Shown here: positions 46,105 through 58,938 of the stretch, one piece after another
Layout: each line of letters opens with the position of its first letter
Position numbering within the stretch: position 1 is the first letter of the stretch
Assembly (NCBI GenBank): GCA_963989245.1
Contig: OZ022340.1
Coordinates: 42,242,076 to 42,306,075, forward strand
Direction: 5' to 3'
DNA: 64,000 bases
DNA from: Nansenia antarctica
Lineage: Eukaryota; Chordata; Actinopteri; Argentiniformes; Microstomatidae
Notes under the pieces: generated by a model
Told to the model about the DNA's origin: nothing
Seen by the model: only the letters and a program-made list of their open reading frames with translations
Database searches by the model: none
Position numbers and translations under genes: made by a program

Positions 46105-46170
46105 GGACTGGTAACATTACAAGCAGACATAGATTTCGAAATCTATGTATGTTTGTAATGTTACCAGTCC
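46105..46170. repeat. 66-bp hairpin
   Basis: The outer arms ggactggtaacattacaa and ttgtaatgttaccagtcc are perfect complements, and the centre acatagatttcgaaatctat continues the stem. Only about three mismatches occur over 33 pairs, with no real loop. The shape resembles a small palindromic MITE or a pre-microRNA-like fold. Confidence 0.85.
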
Positions 46171-46949
46171 TACCACTAGGCGTCACTATGCCATATATAA
46201 TGTATATTCTCATGTATATACACATATACTTTTGCTTTCACTTTAGATTAAAGGAGAGATAGATAATACATAGAGAATTGTATGAGAAAAACAATGGTCC
46301 AAACAAATAAAGATTTGAAAAATTATGATAACCATCTTATTGTCTTAGTTTAATGTCATTTCAATACTGCTTCAATACTAACGTTGAAATTACAGTCTTA
46401 AAACAATAAGTACATCGAAAACATATACACAGAGCATGTATGTTTACACATGTAAGACAAAGAAAAGAAAATTTGATTTTTCTATTGTCCCCTATTTCCT
46501 GGGGCTCATATAGATTTGACTAATTAGTAGATTAGATTAGATCAGCAAATGTCTGTCCAGCGATTGATATGAAGGGGTGAAAAGTAAACATTGAAAGACA
46601 ACATTATGGCCTATTGGCATATGAACATCTAAGCAATATCACACGAGAGGGAGTGCTGTTATACTTAATATCAGCACGGCTGTGATAGGTACGAGGCCGC
46701 AGTTCTACAGCGCCATTTATTACTTAACAGTAATAAGCGAGAACAGATTATGATTTGTTTGTTTATTTAATAATTTATTTTGGCAAGGGGACATCACTTT
46801 GCTTGACATTTTGGTATCAACTAAGGTAAACAAACTCATAGTCATGTTACATGGTGGCGGATGTTCAGTGCAAAACAAATTTGGTCTTGCCTGAGTAATA
46901 CACATTCTAATATCTTATCCCCTGACTCTTAGTAACAACAACAAGGTAC

Positions 46950-47056
46950 AAGGTTCATTTATTGGCATTCTATAACACAGGGATGCACAATGAGATGCAA
47001 GATATAGTCCTTACAGTCCCAGTAGGTCTCAGGTCCTTACAGTCCCAGTAGGTCTC

Positions 47057-47108
<52 letters not shown>

Positions 47109-47493
47109 GTGTGTGTGTGTGTCCGTGCTCCGTTCTACATCAGCACCAGACAACAACATAGTGCAAAGAAATAATATTTTAAATAAAAAAAGAAAATACT
47201 AAATGAGATAGTGTGCAATATTGGCAGTGGCTAGCTAGGCTAGTGGCCAGAGTTCAGTAGTCTGATAGCTTGATGGAAGAAGATGTCTCTGAGCCTACAG
47301 CCCCAGCAGGTCTCTCAGGTCCTCTGACCAGGGTTTGCTGGTTGTCTCCCGTGCCAGACTGAAGACCCAGGGTGATAGAGCATTCAGACAGACAGACAGA
47401 CAGACCCAGGGTGATAGAGCATTACAAACCGTGGCTCCCAAACTCTTTGTGACTTTGTGACCCTTGGTCTGGGAAAGGTGCTGTCCAAATACA

Positions 47494-47533
<40 letters not shown>

Positions 47534-47660
47534 CTGTATCTCTTGCCAGATTGCAGCAGGGTGAACACCCTGTTGCTGGGGTTGGTATTGTTGATAGCAG
47601 TGCACACTGAGGTCATTTAATTTTTCAATAAATATAGGCTATATGGGATGAAAACATAGA
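46950..47660. repeat. Interspersed repeat with microsatellites
   Basis: Contains aaggttcatttattggcatt and gcttgatggaagaaga, which resemble the antisense 3' region of a common fish LINE, around the GT and TTAC microsatellites. The ends are not defined. Confidence 0.4.
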
Positions 47661-47922
47661 AAATGGAATGTACATTTATTTTGAACATTGTTGTGTGACA
47701 GTGCTGTGGTTTTTGTAGGCTTGGGACACTGGGTCTCTACAGATTGTTCCTCTATGATAAAGTGTGGGCTATTGCACAACAAACATGACACAATTGGTTA
47801 TGGAAGGCAAACCTAGGCCACCAACCCCCTCTGTCAGGGGTTCATTTTACTACTTCCTCATCGTCCGACATTGCTAGTCTCACACATTCACTAAATGTGC
47901 GGTTGCAATTCGAAAGAAAAGC

Positions 47923-48058
47923 CCGCAATGCCATCCTCACGAAGTTGGTCTGCTTGTGAAACTTTACTCCCCCGCGAGAAGTTTTCAAATCCGCAATGCC
48001 ATCCTCACGAAGTTGGTCTGCTTGTGAAACTTTACTCCCCCGCGAGAAGTTTTCAAAT
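47923..48058. repeat. 68-bp tandem duplication
   Basis: Two identical copies of a segment beginning ccgcaatgccatcctcacga. A minus-strand frame of 81 codons spans both copies; I cannot assign it and the duplication is not a multiple of three. Confidence 0.95.
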
Positions 48059-50401
48059 CGGCTCGCCTGCAGGGTGTGGCCTTCCATACGTAGCGAAACG
48101 TACCCCCTACGCTGTTGTCGACAGCAATGACGCGAAACTCCTCATTAATATGTATGAGTGCCTTGATTCAAGGTCCCTCATTGGCTATGATACGCGAGTC
48201 CATTTTAGCGGAGCGGGCGTTCCATAATGCGGGGTACACACATAAGGAGTTTTTGGCCGGTTTTGGCACGATTTTCGGATGTCTGAAAACGACAGAAAAC
48301 GCCCAGTTATCAGATGGATCTTAAGCGGGGTACACACATACGGATTTTCTGCGATTTCAGCGATTTTCGGATGTCTGAAAACAACAGAAAACGCCCGGTT
48401 ATCAGATGGATCTTAACATTTTCCTATAACAGAATTCTGGGGTGTGAGGTGTGTTAAGAGTCAATCTCTCCCGGCAACCTGCTCGGAAAATGGGCGTGGC
48501 CGGCAATCGTAAATGTGAAATGTGTTCAATACTTCCGACCAGAAACCATAGGGTTGCCAGATTGTTTGGTGGAATTAGCGGTTTTAGACTGTGGTTAGGG
48601 TGGAAAATGTCATTCCCATCTGGCAACCCTGCTCGCCAATCAAGAAGCGAGCTGACTTCGTCTTAATAATAATAACTTTATTTGTATAGCGCTTTTCCTG
48701 CAAACGTTGCGGCTCAAAGTGCTTTAATCATTATATAATCTTAATTTAATTATTTGGTAATTTAAAGGCAATATTAAAAGGATGGGTTCACGCGAGATTT
48801 CTGGCTTGGGGAACGAGACTCTAGACTAGAGAGTCTGGAATCTGTCGTTCCCCACGCCCATTTTCCGAGCAGGTTGAGAGTTGATTGACAATTGAAGAGA
48901 ATTGACTCTTAACACACCTCACACCCCAGGATTTTGTTATAGGAAAATGTTAAGATCCATCTGATAACCGGGCGTTTTCTGTTGTTTTCAGACATCCGAA
49001 AATCGCTGAAATCGCAGAAAATCCGTATGTGTGTACCCCGCTCAAGGCTGTTCAATCCAAGATTTTGCTTCTTCATGTGTGGGGTCTGTCTCAGATAAGA
49101 TTTCGGTTAAGATTTTGAAAATCCTTATGTGTGTACCCCGCTTAAGAGTGGTTAAGGCTAGGCGTTAACTTAGAGTGGTTAACGTTAGAACACACCTCAC
49201 ACCCCAGGATTCTGTTATAGGAAAATGTTAAGATCCATCTGATAAAGCGGGGTACACACATACGGATTTTCTGCGATTTCAGCGATTTTCGGATGTCTGA
49301 AAACAACAGAAAACGCCCGGTTATCAGATGGATCTTAACATTTTCCTATAACAGAATCCTGGGGTGTGAGGTGTGTCAGTGGTGTAGTCTAGTTTTTTCT
49401 AGTGGGTATACTGTGATTTTGCCCTCCCAGTCAGAGCGACACCTGTCCCGTAGCGACACCCCATAAGCACCACCACACTCACTTATGCATACAGTATGCA
49501 TCTACACCGGTGTTTGCTGCCTTGGTGGGGGTGGCATGGACTGTACTTGTACATCAAGCTGCCTCACGCTACAGAAACAGGAGATAGGCTCCTGCCCCCT
49601 AAGGGCCGTTAGGCTCGCTACTTATGTGGTCTTGACTACATGTCCACTTTCTCACCTGGTTCTTGCTGTCTCTCTGGTGTGCCGACACCATCCTGCTCTC
49701 TCTCATTCTCTCCCTCTCTATCCTCCTCTCTCCCTCTTTTGCTGTCAACCAAAAGGCAAATATAACAACCAGAGTATTTATAATTTAATAAGAGGTATAC
49801 ATTGAATTCATATAAAATCATAACATCATTCTAATTGAATATTGGGTTGCTGTGGGCAATGCAGTCAGATACTGTCTTTACTTACTCTCTCACCTGTAAG
49901 AAAATCGTATGTCCAACTACAAAAAACAGACATTTCCAATGAGTGAGGGTTTGTTCCAATGCTTCAATCCACTGTCCATGTACTGTAAATATACCATTAT
50001 GGTATTACCATAAAGCCCAATTCTAGCAGAATAAGAAAGATTGTATATCTACTTGAAGTAAAATAATAAAGTGCATCCAGTTAGCTCTTTAGCTGGCATG
50101 TGTGCAGCAGACTAGCTCATCTAATCACCTCTGAGTAAGCTAGTTAGCTTGCTAGTTCTTTGACACTATTATTCACACCATGAAACTATAATCAGACACT
50201 TTCTAGTCACAATAATAACGACTAATTTGAACCAACTTTCTCTGTCAGAACACAGTAATTATATTAGCTAACGTTTCAACTTGCTTACTTTCTTCTGCAG
50301 AGCTTTCACCCTGCAAAAACTCTCTCGCGTCGCACGCGCACACAAAACATAACCAAACCATTTAGTCTAGCAGCAAGTCCTCAAAAAAGGCTTTAGTTTT
50401 C

Positions 50402-51095
50402 GAGATACCCCTACCCGAGGTAGAGCAAATGACAACAATAATTTTTCTTATCTTTAGGGTCTCCCATTAATGAAATTGATTGTTGTCAAATTTTATTTTT
50501 AGGGAAAATATGTTTTTTTGGTTGTTCTTTAGAGCTACCCCAATCCCTGAAAAAGAGCCAAATTAGACCAGGCCGAATATGGGGAAGGTGACAAAAAAGC
50601 CCATAACTTGAGAATGATCACTCCTTTCCTCTTCAGATTTGCTGAGGTATGAACCAGGTGGTTGTCCTACATCACCAAATAGTCAGACAACTATTTACCT
50701 AAATAAATACTGAATTATAGTCCTGTAAACTTAGCTTTAGTTTAGACGGAAATTGTACTTTTTGGTGACAGGAACATAGGACTCCATCACTTTTCTCTCA
50801 TTTATCAGAAAAACAGAAATCCCTGAAAAATATATCATTACTGAATTGTCTAAGGTGCTATTGAACAATAACCAGTAGTTGTATGGAAATATCTCATACA
50901 GTTCTATTGCAAATGAGATTTCTTTAGACATAGGCCTACCTCTTCTCTGATACAGTCAAATTCCGAATGGGGGATAAGTGGCATAATAGCCTATAAGTTA
51001 AGAATGCTCACTCTGATGGTCATCATATTTGGAGAGGGAAATACCAGGTGGCTGAACTACATCACCAAATAGTCAGAATAAGAGTAACCCAATAA
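50402..51095 (+). repeat. Internal inverted repeat, left arm
   Basis: It begins gagatacccctacccgaggt and ends near aagagtaacccaat. It is nearly identical, in reverse complement, to 55045-55742. A 64-codon frame (MSKEISFAIELYEIFPYNYW) is identical in both arms and probably a by-product. Confidence 0.93.
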
Positions 51096-51522
51096 AATAA
51101 AGTTTATTAGTTCTAAATTGCAAGCCTCTAAAACATAGGTGTAAATAGTACAGGTTTTATTAAAACTGGAACCTTAATTCAAAGTACAGTATAGAAATAA
51201 TTTTGAAGCTTGACAGTGGAACACTCTCTGCCACTCTGGTTTGAGTGACAGCTGCATGTTTCAAAACTGTGTAGCCAACTGGGCAGCAGCAGCCATAACA
51301 ATCTCCATCTCAGAGGGAGAGGGGCTGTGGATTGACAGTTCTGTTCAGATTATCACCAATCTAATGACAGATAACAGGTAACACATTATGTCCAACTATG
51401 ATATTAATATGTTGTTTAATATGTTGAAAGATTTGTGAGCTTTTAAACCATAGTGCAGGCATTCTGATCTAGGCAGAGGCTAGCAGAGCCCAGCTTACAA
51501 GGACTCAGAACCATACTGAACG

Positions 51523-54500
51523 TTGCTCAAGGACGAGATGATGAAGTTCATAAGAGACTATCGCCCCACTCAGATGACATACTGTCCTTCAAGGTCAAGG
51601 TTTCATATCACAGGTCATGTCGGGCCAGTTATTCAAGCACACATAACTATACGCCTACAACCAGTGATCAAGAACCACCCCAGGATCAGTAAAAGACTTA
51701 GACTGTCCAGAGACACTAGATTTGACATCCGTAGCCAGTGTTTCATTTGCAGCCAATGTTTCAATTGCAGCCAGAAAGTCACAAAGAGAGAAGGCCTGAC
51801 CCCTATATGTACCGGTACAGGTGAAAGTACAAGGTCAAAGGTCCTCAACGCAGCCTCAGAGAGGTTTGATGAAATAATACATCACCGTATGCTGACCTAT
51901 GAAGATCTTTTTGCCTATGATGCAAAGTATCACAGAAGTTGCCTAGGACACTATCTTTCAGAAAGGAACATTCTAGCAGCTAGAAACAAACATTTAACAG
52001 AAAAGAAGTTAAATGAACATGAAAGAGCTTTCATTGAGCTAACTGAAGAATTAACTAAGACAGTTTTTTCAAAGCATATGACTGTCACAACACTGAGTGC
52101 TGTAACTGAGAGCTATAAAGGAAAACTGAGTACAGCTACAGAACCAACAATGTATAAATCCTGGAAACTCAAAGAAAATATGAACCAGCATTATGGGGAT
52201 AAACTCATCTTCATTGAACGTCCTGGAAAATCTGATCTGATCTGTTCTGGTGCCATGACTGTTGGCCATGCAATGAGAGAAGCTTCTCTCCTCAGAGAAA
52301 ACATAACAGAAGACAGGGAGACAATGCCTCCACAGAGAACAGAGACCCTCACTGACACTCAAATCCTCCACCAGGCTGCAGGTATATTGAGGAAAACTAT
52401 GGAAAAGGTTGAGCATGAGCCTCAATTCTACATAAGCAGTGACAAGCTTTCCCTTCTCCAGTGCAGTGAATATGTGCCAAACACTCTGTATGATTTTGTG
52501 AACTGGTGTGTCAATGCAGGTGCATTTAAAAATGTGCAGACCTGTGATGAGGACCCAGCTCTGAAGAATAACACAAGTGTTATAACCTTTTGCCATGATC
52601 TAATTGCACAGTGCTGCAGCAGGCGTACACCTATCACACTAGGACTTGGGATTATGATCCATCATGAGTTTGGCAGCAAGGCCCTTATCAACAAGCTACA
52701 CATGATGGGTCATTGTGTGTCGTATGATGAAGTGCGTCAATTTCTCACATCAGTAGCAGCAGATCAATTACAGAGAAGCAAAGGTGTTTACATTCCAAAT
52801 GGACTGACAAGAACCACAGAACATGGGATAATTGATGCAGCCATTGACAACTTTGACCAGAATGAAGAGACGCTGGATGGCAAAAATACAACAGATTCCA
52901 TGGCAATTGTTGTATACAGAAGAGGTGATGTTGCCACAGCACACAACCCCATCCTGAGAATCTCAGAGAGATCTCTCCATGCCCTGGACAGCTGTGATTT
53001 GGATAATGAAGAGGTTCAGAGGTAAATATTATAGACCAACTATCTGCCAGACACATGCAATACTTGATTGAAATGGCTCTGATATACTGTATGTTAATGC
53101 AATATAATCCAATATTAAAATGTAAAATGTGTAATGTGCACTGGAGGCTTCAAGTTTCACATTACACTTGTGTAAGTCAGACTAGCATTTGTCCAATATT
53201 CAAGTTACACATTATTTGTGAGGTCACACATTATAATCTAAGGAATCTGGAGTGTTGTTGTTTGTAAGGGCATTTTGTTAAAGATTGAATTATATGACAA
53301 AAGATGCCTAATGACTTGTTCTTGAATTTCAGATACATCAAGCCAGGTAGGCGATCTGAACCACCAGCAGTTCTACCACAGGTCCTCAAATCAGACAGCA
53401 CAAAAGCTCAGGCAGCAGAAGGCCAAGACTTACTTTGGAAGGTGAGCCGTATCATGAAAGAAGAAGACCAGAGAATCCCAGGATGGTCTGCATTCAATGC
53501 CTATGTATCCACGTCAGACATCCCATTAACAACAGTACAATATATGCCCTTCATAAGAGCTTCACCATCAGACCTATCTACAATCTATACAGCTCTTTTG
53601 CAGCTCACACAGCTTGCTCAAGAACTGGGACAGAGGCATATACTTATAACTGCTGACCTTGCCATCTACAGCAAAGCACAGCAAATTCTGTGGAGCAAAC
53701 CTGAAGCTTTGGATGGCAAGATCACCATGAGAATTGGAGGAATGCACGTCACCATGGCCTTTCTGGCAAGCATTGGGAAGGTGTATGCAGACGGGGGCCT
53801 CTTTGACATGATAACCGAGTCTGGAGTCTATGCTGACGCAACAGCTCGGCAGATGCTTCAGGGGAAACAACTGACAAGAGGTGTGAGGAGCATCAAGGTT
53901 GTTTCAGAGGCTCTGTTCAGGCTCTTCTGGATGGCACTGGTCTCCTGGCTGAACAAAAAAGGCCAGAGTCCATTGTCTGCTGAACAAGAACACCTCCTGC
54001 GAGATGTGCAGCATGCCTTTCATGGCGACGACCAGGTCTCCAGACAGTTCTTAAGTGAAGTGGAGACAGACCGTCCTGAACTGAGGAGAAGAATACAACA
54101 GTTTTCAGAGAGGGGAGTTCAACAATCAGCAACTTTTAAGTACTGGCTGAATTTCCTCAAAGGGGCTGATCTCTTACTCAGAATGCTACGATCAGAGCGT
54201 GAAGCTAACTTTGACCTTCATCTCAACTGCATGTCTGAAGCAATACCATGGTTCCGGGCTGCTGGCAGGATGAAATGCAATGTGTGGTCATGGTATTTGA
54301 CAGGTATGACGGCCCACAGTCAATCAAAGACCTGGAGAGGCAAAGGAGAGGTGCAAGTGATGGAAGGCCTACACATGTTATCACTGGCAACACAAATGTC
54401 CCAAACTACAGGAAGTACTTGAGGAGTAGTGGAAACAAGACTGCACTGTGCATGTTTGTGAGCAACTACATTGTCATTGCAGCCCCATAGAGACTACACT

Positions 54501-55069
54501 CAGATGACTCCATCATCTTGGCAGGTGGATTTGACAAAGGGGAGGAGGTGAAGAGCATCTGCACAGCAGGAGTCAGCAGTTTGACATCACTGTACAGTGA
54601 TCAGGAGGAGGCAGACACAAGGATGGTGCTCCATGCCATACATCTTGCAGAGTCATATTCCCGCATTATTGTGAGGTCTGATGACACAGATGTGGAAGTA
54701 CTGCTCATATACTATGCAAGCAAAGAAATGTTTGGTTCATCTCTGGTGTACATGCATACAGGCCATGGAATGAGAGAGAGCTATGTCCCCATCAACACCA
54801 TATCTGAGAAGATTGGAAAAGACATGTCTAACTGTCTACCAGCATGTCATGCACTCACTGGCTGTGACACAACAAGTCGTTTGTACAGAATAGGAAAGAC
54901 AACAGCATTCAACAAACTCAAGACCCATCTCAGCGAGCTCAAAGATCTGGCCCATTTTGGACTCTCTGCCAGCTTGGAAGAGTCTTTGCCAGTCGCAAGA
55001 GAATTTGCGCTACTCCTATATGGAAAAAAGAAAATGGAAAATGGATTGATTGGGTTACTCTTATTCTGA
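51523..55069 (+). pseudogene. Transposon protein with Cys cluster and XPG/FEN-like C-terminus
   Basis: The first exon (51523-53025) has a Cys-rich motif (FICSQCFNCS) followed by YDAKYHRSCLGHYLSE, a C/H zinc-binding pattern usual at the start of this fish/cnidarian protein family. A GT-AG intron (53026-53332, AG|A phase) joins it to the second exon (YIKPGRRSEPPAVLPQ onward). A frameshift lies between about 54250 and 54275, and a stop codon at 54488 precedes the last part. There, EEADTRMVLHA, VRSDDTDVEVLL and HALTGCDTTSR match the order of acidic motifs in the XPG/FEN nuclease fold (E-A-D, D-x-D, GCD). The homology to XPG is inferred from motif order. The C-terminus runs into the right internal inverted repeat after LLLYGKKK, so it is truncated. 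Not functional as it stands. Confidence 0.7.
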
Positions 55070-55742
55070 CTATTTGGTGATGTAGTTCAGCCACCTGGTA
55101 TTTCCCTCTCCAAATATAATGACCATCAGAGTGAGCATTCTTAACTTATAGGCTATTATGCCACTTATCCCCCATTCGGAATTTGACTGTATCAGAGAAG
55201 AGGTAGGCCTATGTCTAAAGAAATCTCATTTGCAATAGAACTGTATGAGATATTTCCATACAACTACTGGTTATTGTTCAATAGCACCCTAGACAATTCA
55301 GTAATGATATATTTTTCAGGGATTTCTGTTTTTCTGATAAATGAGAGAAAAGTGATGGAGTCCTATGTTCCTGTCACCAAAAAGTACAATTTCCGTCTAA
55401 ACTAAAGCTAAGTTTACAGGACTATAATTCAGTATTTATTTAGGTAAATAGTTGTCTGACTATTTGGTGATGTAGGACAACCACCTGGTTCATACCTCAG
55501 CAAATCTGAAGAGGAAAGGAGTGATCATTCTCAAGTTATGGGCTTTTTTGTCACCTTCCCCATATTCGGCCTGGTCTAATTTGGCTATTTTTCAGGGATT
55601 GGGGTAGCTCTAAAGAACAACCAAAAAAACATATTTTCCCCAAAAATAAAATTTGACAACAATCAATTTCATTAATGGGAGACCCTAAAGATAAGAAAAA
55701 TCATTGTTGTCATTTGCTCTACCTCGGGTAGGGGTATCTCAA
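55045..55742 (-). repeat. Internal inverted repeat, right arm
   Basis: Partner of 50402-51095. The high identity of the arms contrasts with the decayed coding region between them. Confidence 0.93.
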
Positions 55743-56795
55743 AATCTGAGGGCCCTTCCTGCTAGACTAATTCTCCAGCGCAGCACGAAGCGAAGTGTGG
55801 AGGTAGGTCTGGCCCGCCCACCCCAAGGCAATTGTAGGGGAAATACTGAGAGCATTCTGAACGACTGGTTATGCGATAACAAACATGTCAGAAAGTTCGA
55901 AGTAAGTGCTTCGTAACACAGACGGGGTGAATTTTATGAATAAAAGTGTGAAAGTTCTGTCACAAAACGCCGTTACGTATCCTCGCGCATTTTTAAGTGG
56001 GTATACGCAAATCCTTGGCCTTCCCTAGTGGGTATACGGCGTAGTCCTGCGTATCACGTAGACTACACCACTGATGTTAAGAGTCAATCTCTCCCGGCAA
56101 CCTGCTCGGAAAATGGGCGTGTCCGGCAATCGTAAATGTGTTCAATACTTCCGACCAGAAACCATAGGGTTGCCAGATTGTTTGGTGGAATTAGCGGTTT
56201 TAGACTGTGGTTAGGGTGGAAAATCTCATTCCCATCTGGCAACCCTGCTCGCCAATCAAGAAGCGAGCTGACTTCGTCTTAATAATAATAACTTTATTTG
56301 TATAGCGCTTTTCCTGCAAACGTTGCGGCTCAAAGAGCTTTAATCATTATATAATCTTAATTTAATTATTTTGTAATTTAAAGGCAATATTAAAAGGATG
56401 GGTTCACGCGAGATTTCTGGCTTGGGGAACGAGACTCTAGACTAGAGAGTCTGGAATCTGTCGTTCCCCACGCCCATTTTCCGAGCAGGTTGAGAGTTGA
56501 TTGACAATTGAAGAGAATTGACTCTTAACACACCTCACACCCCAGGATTTTGTTATAGGAAAATGTTAAGATCCATCTGATAACCGGGCGTTTTCTGTCG
56601 TTTTCAGACATCCGAAAATCGTGCCAAAACCGGCCAAAAACTCCTTATGTGTGTACCCCGCATAACCGGGCGTTTTCTGTTGTTTTCAGACATCCGAAAA
56701 TCGCTGAAATCGCAGAAAATCCGTATGTGTGTACCCCGCTTAACCTTAACCTCTCTGTCTTTCTCAGCACAGTGGTAATTCCTCCATTCCTTCTG

Positions 56796-56796
<1 letters not shown>

Positions 56797-56843
<47 letters not shown>

Positions 56844-56981
56844 TATCAAGCATATCACAGGAAACACAGCCTAATTAACCACCCTCAGAGAGAGGAGGCA
56901 CAAGGCATCCAGGCCCATGTGACTGAGTTCCCATAGCCCTAATGACCTGCAAGACACACACACACGCACACACAAATGCAT

Positions 56982-57027
<46 letters not shown>

Positions 57028-57088
57028 ACACACACACACACACACACACGCACCCCCCCCCCCCCCACACACACACACACACACATAT

Positions 57089-57152
<64 letters not shown>
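56797..57152. repeat. CA microsatellites
   Basis: CA runs at 56800-56840 and 56957-57152, the latter interrupted by a C-tract (57053-57066). Many frames on both strands here are low-complexity by-products. Confidence 0.97.
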
Positions 57153-57156
<4 letters not shown>

Positions 57157-57254
57157 GGGGCTGGAACAGGAGGGTCTGGAGGGCCCTCATTAGCCCTGTG
57201 GCTCTGAAGTGGGAAGGGGATTAATGTCACTGGAGCTTTTCATGGTCCAGGAGA

Positions 57255-57256
<2 letters not shown>

Positions 57257-57315
<59 letters not shown>

Positions 57316-57325
57316 GTGTGTGTGC
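57257..57325. repeat. GT microsatellite
   Basis: A GT run with one C interruption; with the CA runs just upstream it forms a possible long hairpin. Confidence 0.97.
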
Positions 57326-57351
57326 TTGAGGGATTTAGGACTGTTCATTAA

Positions 57352-57955
57352 CCTTCCTCTTCTGTTTGTTTCATTTTCCAACTTTGCTACTTTCGGTCAA
57401 AATTGACCGGTGTGTTTTGCACAGTGATATCTCTGGAACCCTTTATCCAATTTTGATGGTTGACATCTCATTTGAACAGTCAAAGCAAGTAGAATCAAGG
57501 GGTGGCAGACAGAATGACACCAGGGGTTAATTTCATATTATAATTTTGCAGCAAGTTCAAAGATAGTGTTTACTGTACATTACTGTATATTATAAAAATG
57601 CCTGCCATGTAGGCTGTGTGTACTGGAGGTGGAAATTATTTAGTTAGTGTTGTAGCTGAGATTCTTCCCGTTCCATTGTTGTATGGGATGTATTGATTTA
57701 TTGAATTTTTTTATTTTATTACCCATTCATTTCCTATGGCGGTCAATTCTGACCGGAAACATCATAGGTTCAATAAATGGACACGGTTCAATAAATCCCC
57801 CAAAATGCAATGCAATTCAATGCAATCAAGTGTATGCTCAGGGGCCTAGGGTGGAGGATAACATAAGGTCTTGAGGCAATGGGATGAAAAACACAATATT
57901 TATGATTACAAACAAAGTCATTCGGTCAGATTTGACCGTCAACAGAAGAGGAAGG
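57352..57955. mobile_element. piggyBac-type MITE with TTAA duplication
   Basis: Ends CCTTCCTCTTCTGT and CAGAAGAGGAAGG are inverted repeats, flanked by TTAA at 57348-57351 and 57956-57959. Subterminal tcggtcaaaattgaccg and ttcggtcagatttgaccg are inverted counterparts. The interior (604 bp total) has no transposase frame. Confidence 0.9.
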
Positions 57956-58883
57956 TTAAAAGTTGCCAAAGGGAAAATGTGTGTGAGCGTGCCTCTGTTC
58001 TGGAAGCCACTGACTTTTCACCTTGCAATGCATTGATCCGTGACAGACTATTTGATTTGATTTCACTATCAGATTTGATCTCAAACAATATATTTAGTTC
58101 ATTCGTATATTAATTTATATTCCGTAAGAGGACTGACAGACTGACTGCTCTTTTCATAGAGTATAGCAGCAGCATAGACAGTAACAAGACAGTATAATAA
58201 CTACAATAATAACAATAATAACCCACGCAAATGAAGGAATGGAACTAATTCTGGTTCCCTTTCATCGTCTTCCTTCTCCGTCCATACGTTTCCACACCAT
58301 GCGCCATCCTAATGACGGACAGGAGTGCATTGAGATGGAGAAAGCTTTTTTATGAAGATTCTATATTTTCAGCATTAACGACAATTTCTGAATGGATAGA
58401 CAGGGGACACCATTCGACTACATATCATGTTCTCTCTCTCCCGGGGGGGTAGGTAAAGCCGGGGAGGGGAGAGAAAGCAAAGGGAAAACGAAATGTGACT
58501 GTGACTGCGGTTCCAGGTGTTGCCTGTGGGCAAGGTAAAGCGTGGAGTGCTCTCCCATCTCTTCCTCCCCCCATCTCTCCCAGGCAAGGCAGGGGGGCAG
58601 GGCTCCGAGGGGAGGAGAGAGCCTGACTCTGGCACACACACGGCGAGGCAGACGCTTCTGCAGTGCGCACTCGGATGTGAGGCGAGGACTGTGAAAAACG
58701 CAACTTTTTGGTTGCACCTGAAACTGTTAAAGACCAACATTTTTGGTTTTCGCCCCGAGACGGTGCAGATTTATGTGTTATACAAGAGGGTTTTTAGGAA
58801 AGGAATAGATTGTGGGTTTTATTAAAACCGTGTTCTTATCCTTATCGAAAGACTGATTTTGGACGGACCGAGACAGAGCAAGG

Positions 58884-58938
58884 ATGTCGGATATTTCGGT
58901 GAATGACCATCTTGAGGGGATTTTATCAGATTTCGAGG
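58884..58938 (+). CDS. Likely first coding exon of an unidentified gene
   Basis: The ATG at 58884 has A at position -3 and opens MSDISVNDHLEGILSDFE, followed by a G and the donor GTACGT (phase 1). Upstream, 58430-58860 is GC-rich for this region (ccgggggggt, ggggcaggg, cgaggcag) and could hold the promoter and 5' untranslated region. I do not recognise the protein. The acidic, short first exon is typical of an intracellular vertebrate gene. No matching second exon is found before the window end; 63449-63608 does not fit its phase. Confidence 0.55.

Larger units (their letters stand above)
44884..49141. mobile_element. TTAA-flanked element with about 0.9-kb inverted arms
   Basis: Ends GCGGGGTACACACATAAGG and CCTTATGTGTGTACCCCGC are flanked by TTAA at 44880-44883 and 49142-49145, inside a minisatellite. 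The arms (44884-45795 and 48233-49141) are inverted copies. Each arm is itself a composite with internal GCGGGGTACACACA ends, a GGGTTGCCAGAT MITE, and a LINE-like 3' tail (agcgctatacaaataaag). TTAA targeting is used by piggyBac and Kolobok. The 2.4-kb centre has no recognisable transposase; it holds a hairpin, microsatellites (47060-47122 GT, 47497-47531 TTAC) and a 68-bp duplication. Confidence 0.8.
49377..56073 (+). mobile_element. Academ-like DNA transposon (tentative)
   Basis: Ends CAGTGGTGTAGTCTA and TAGACTACACCACTG are inverted repeats. They split the sequence ggtgtgttaagagtc seen intact in the sister arms, leaving GTGT on the left and ATGT on the right, a probable 4-bp duplication. Inside are about 0.7-kb inverted repeats (50402-51095 and 55045-55742) around a degraded protein-coding region. 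Short 3-4 bp duplications and an XPG-like nuclease module are reported for the Academ superfamily, which is why I suggest it. Confidence 0.6.
49246..56739. mobile_element. Third copy of the GCGGGGTACACACA family, split by another element
   Basis: The left end begins at GCGGGGTACACACATACGG (49246) and the sequence matches the arm of 44884-49141 until 49376. It resumes at 56074 (ttaagagtcaatctctcc) and runs to CCCCGC at 56737, followed by TTAA. The break is filled by the Academ-like element. The left flank has ATAA rather than TTAA and lies in another arm fragment (49190-49245), so the outer edge is uncertain. Confidence 0.65.

Noticed and set aside
50737..50931. Identical 64-codon frames in both internal inverted repeats
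   Set aside because: Identity follows from the arms being near-identical copies; nothing else indicates coding.
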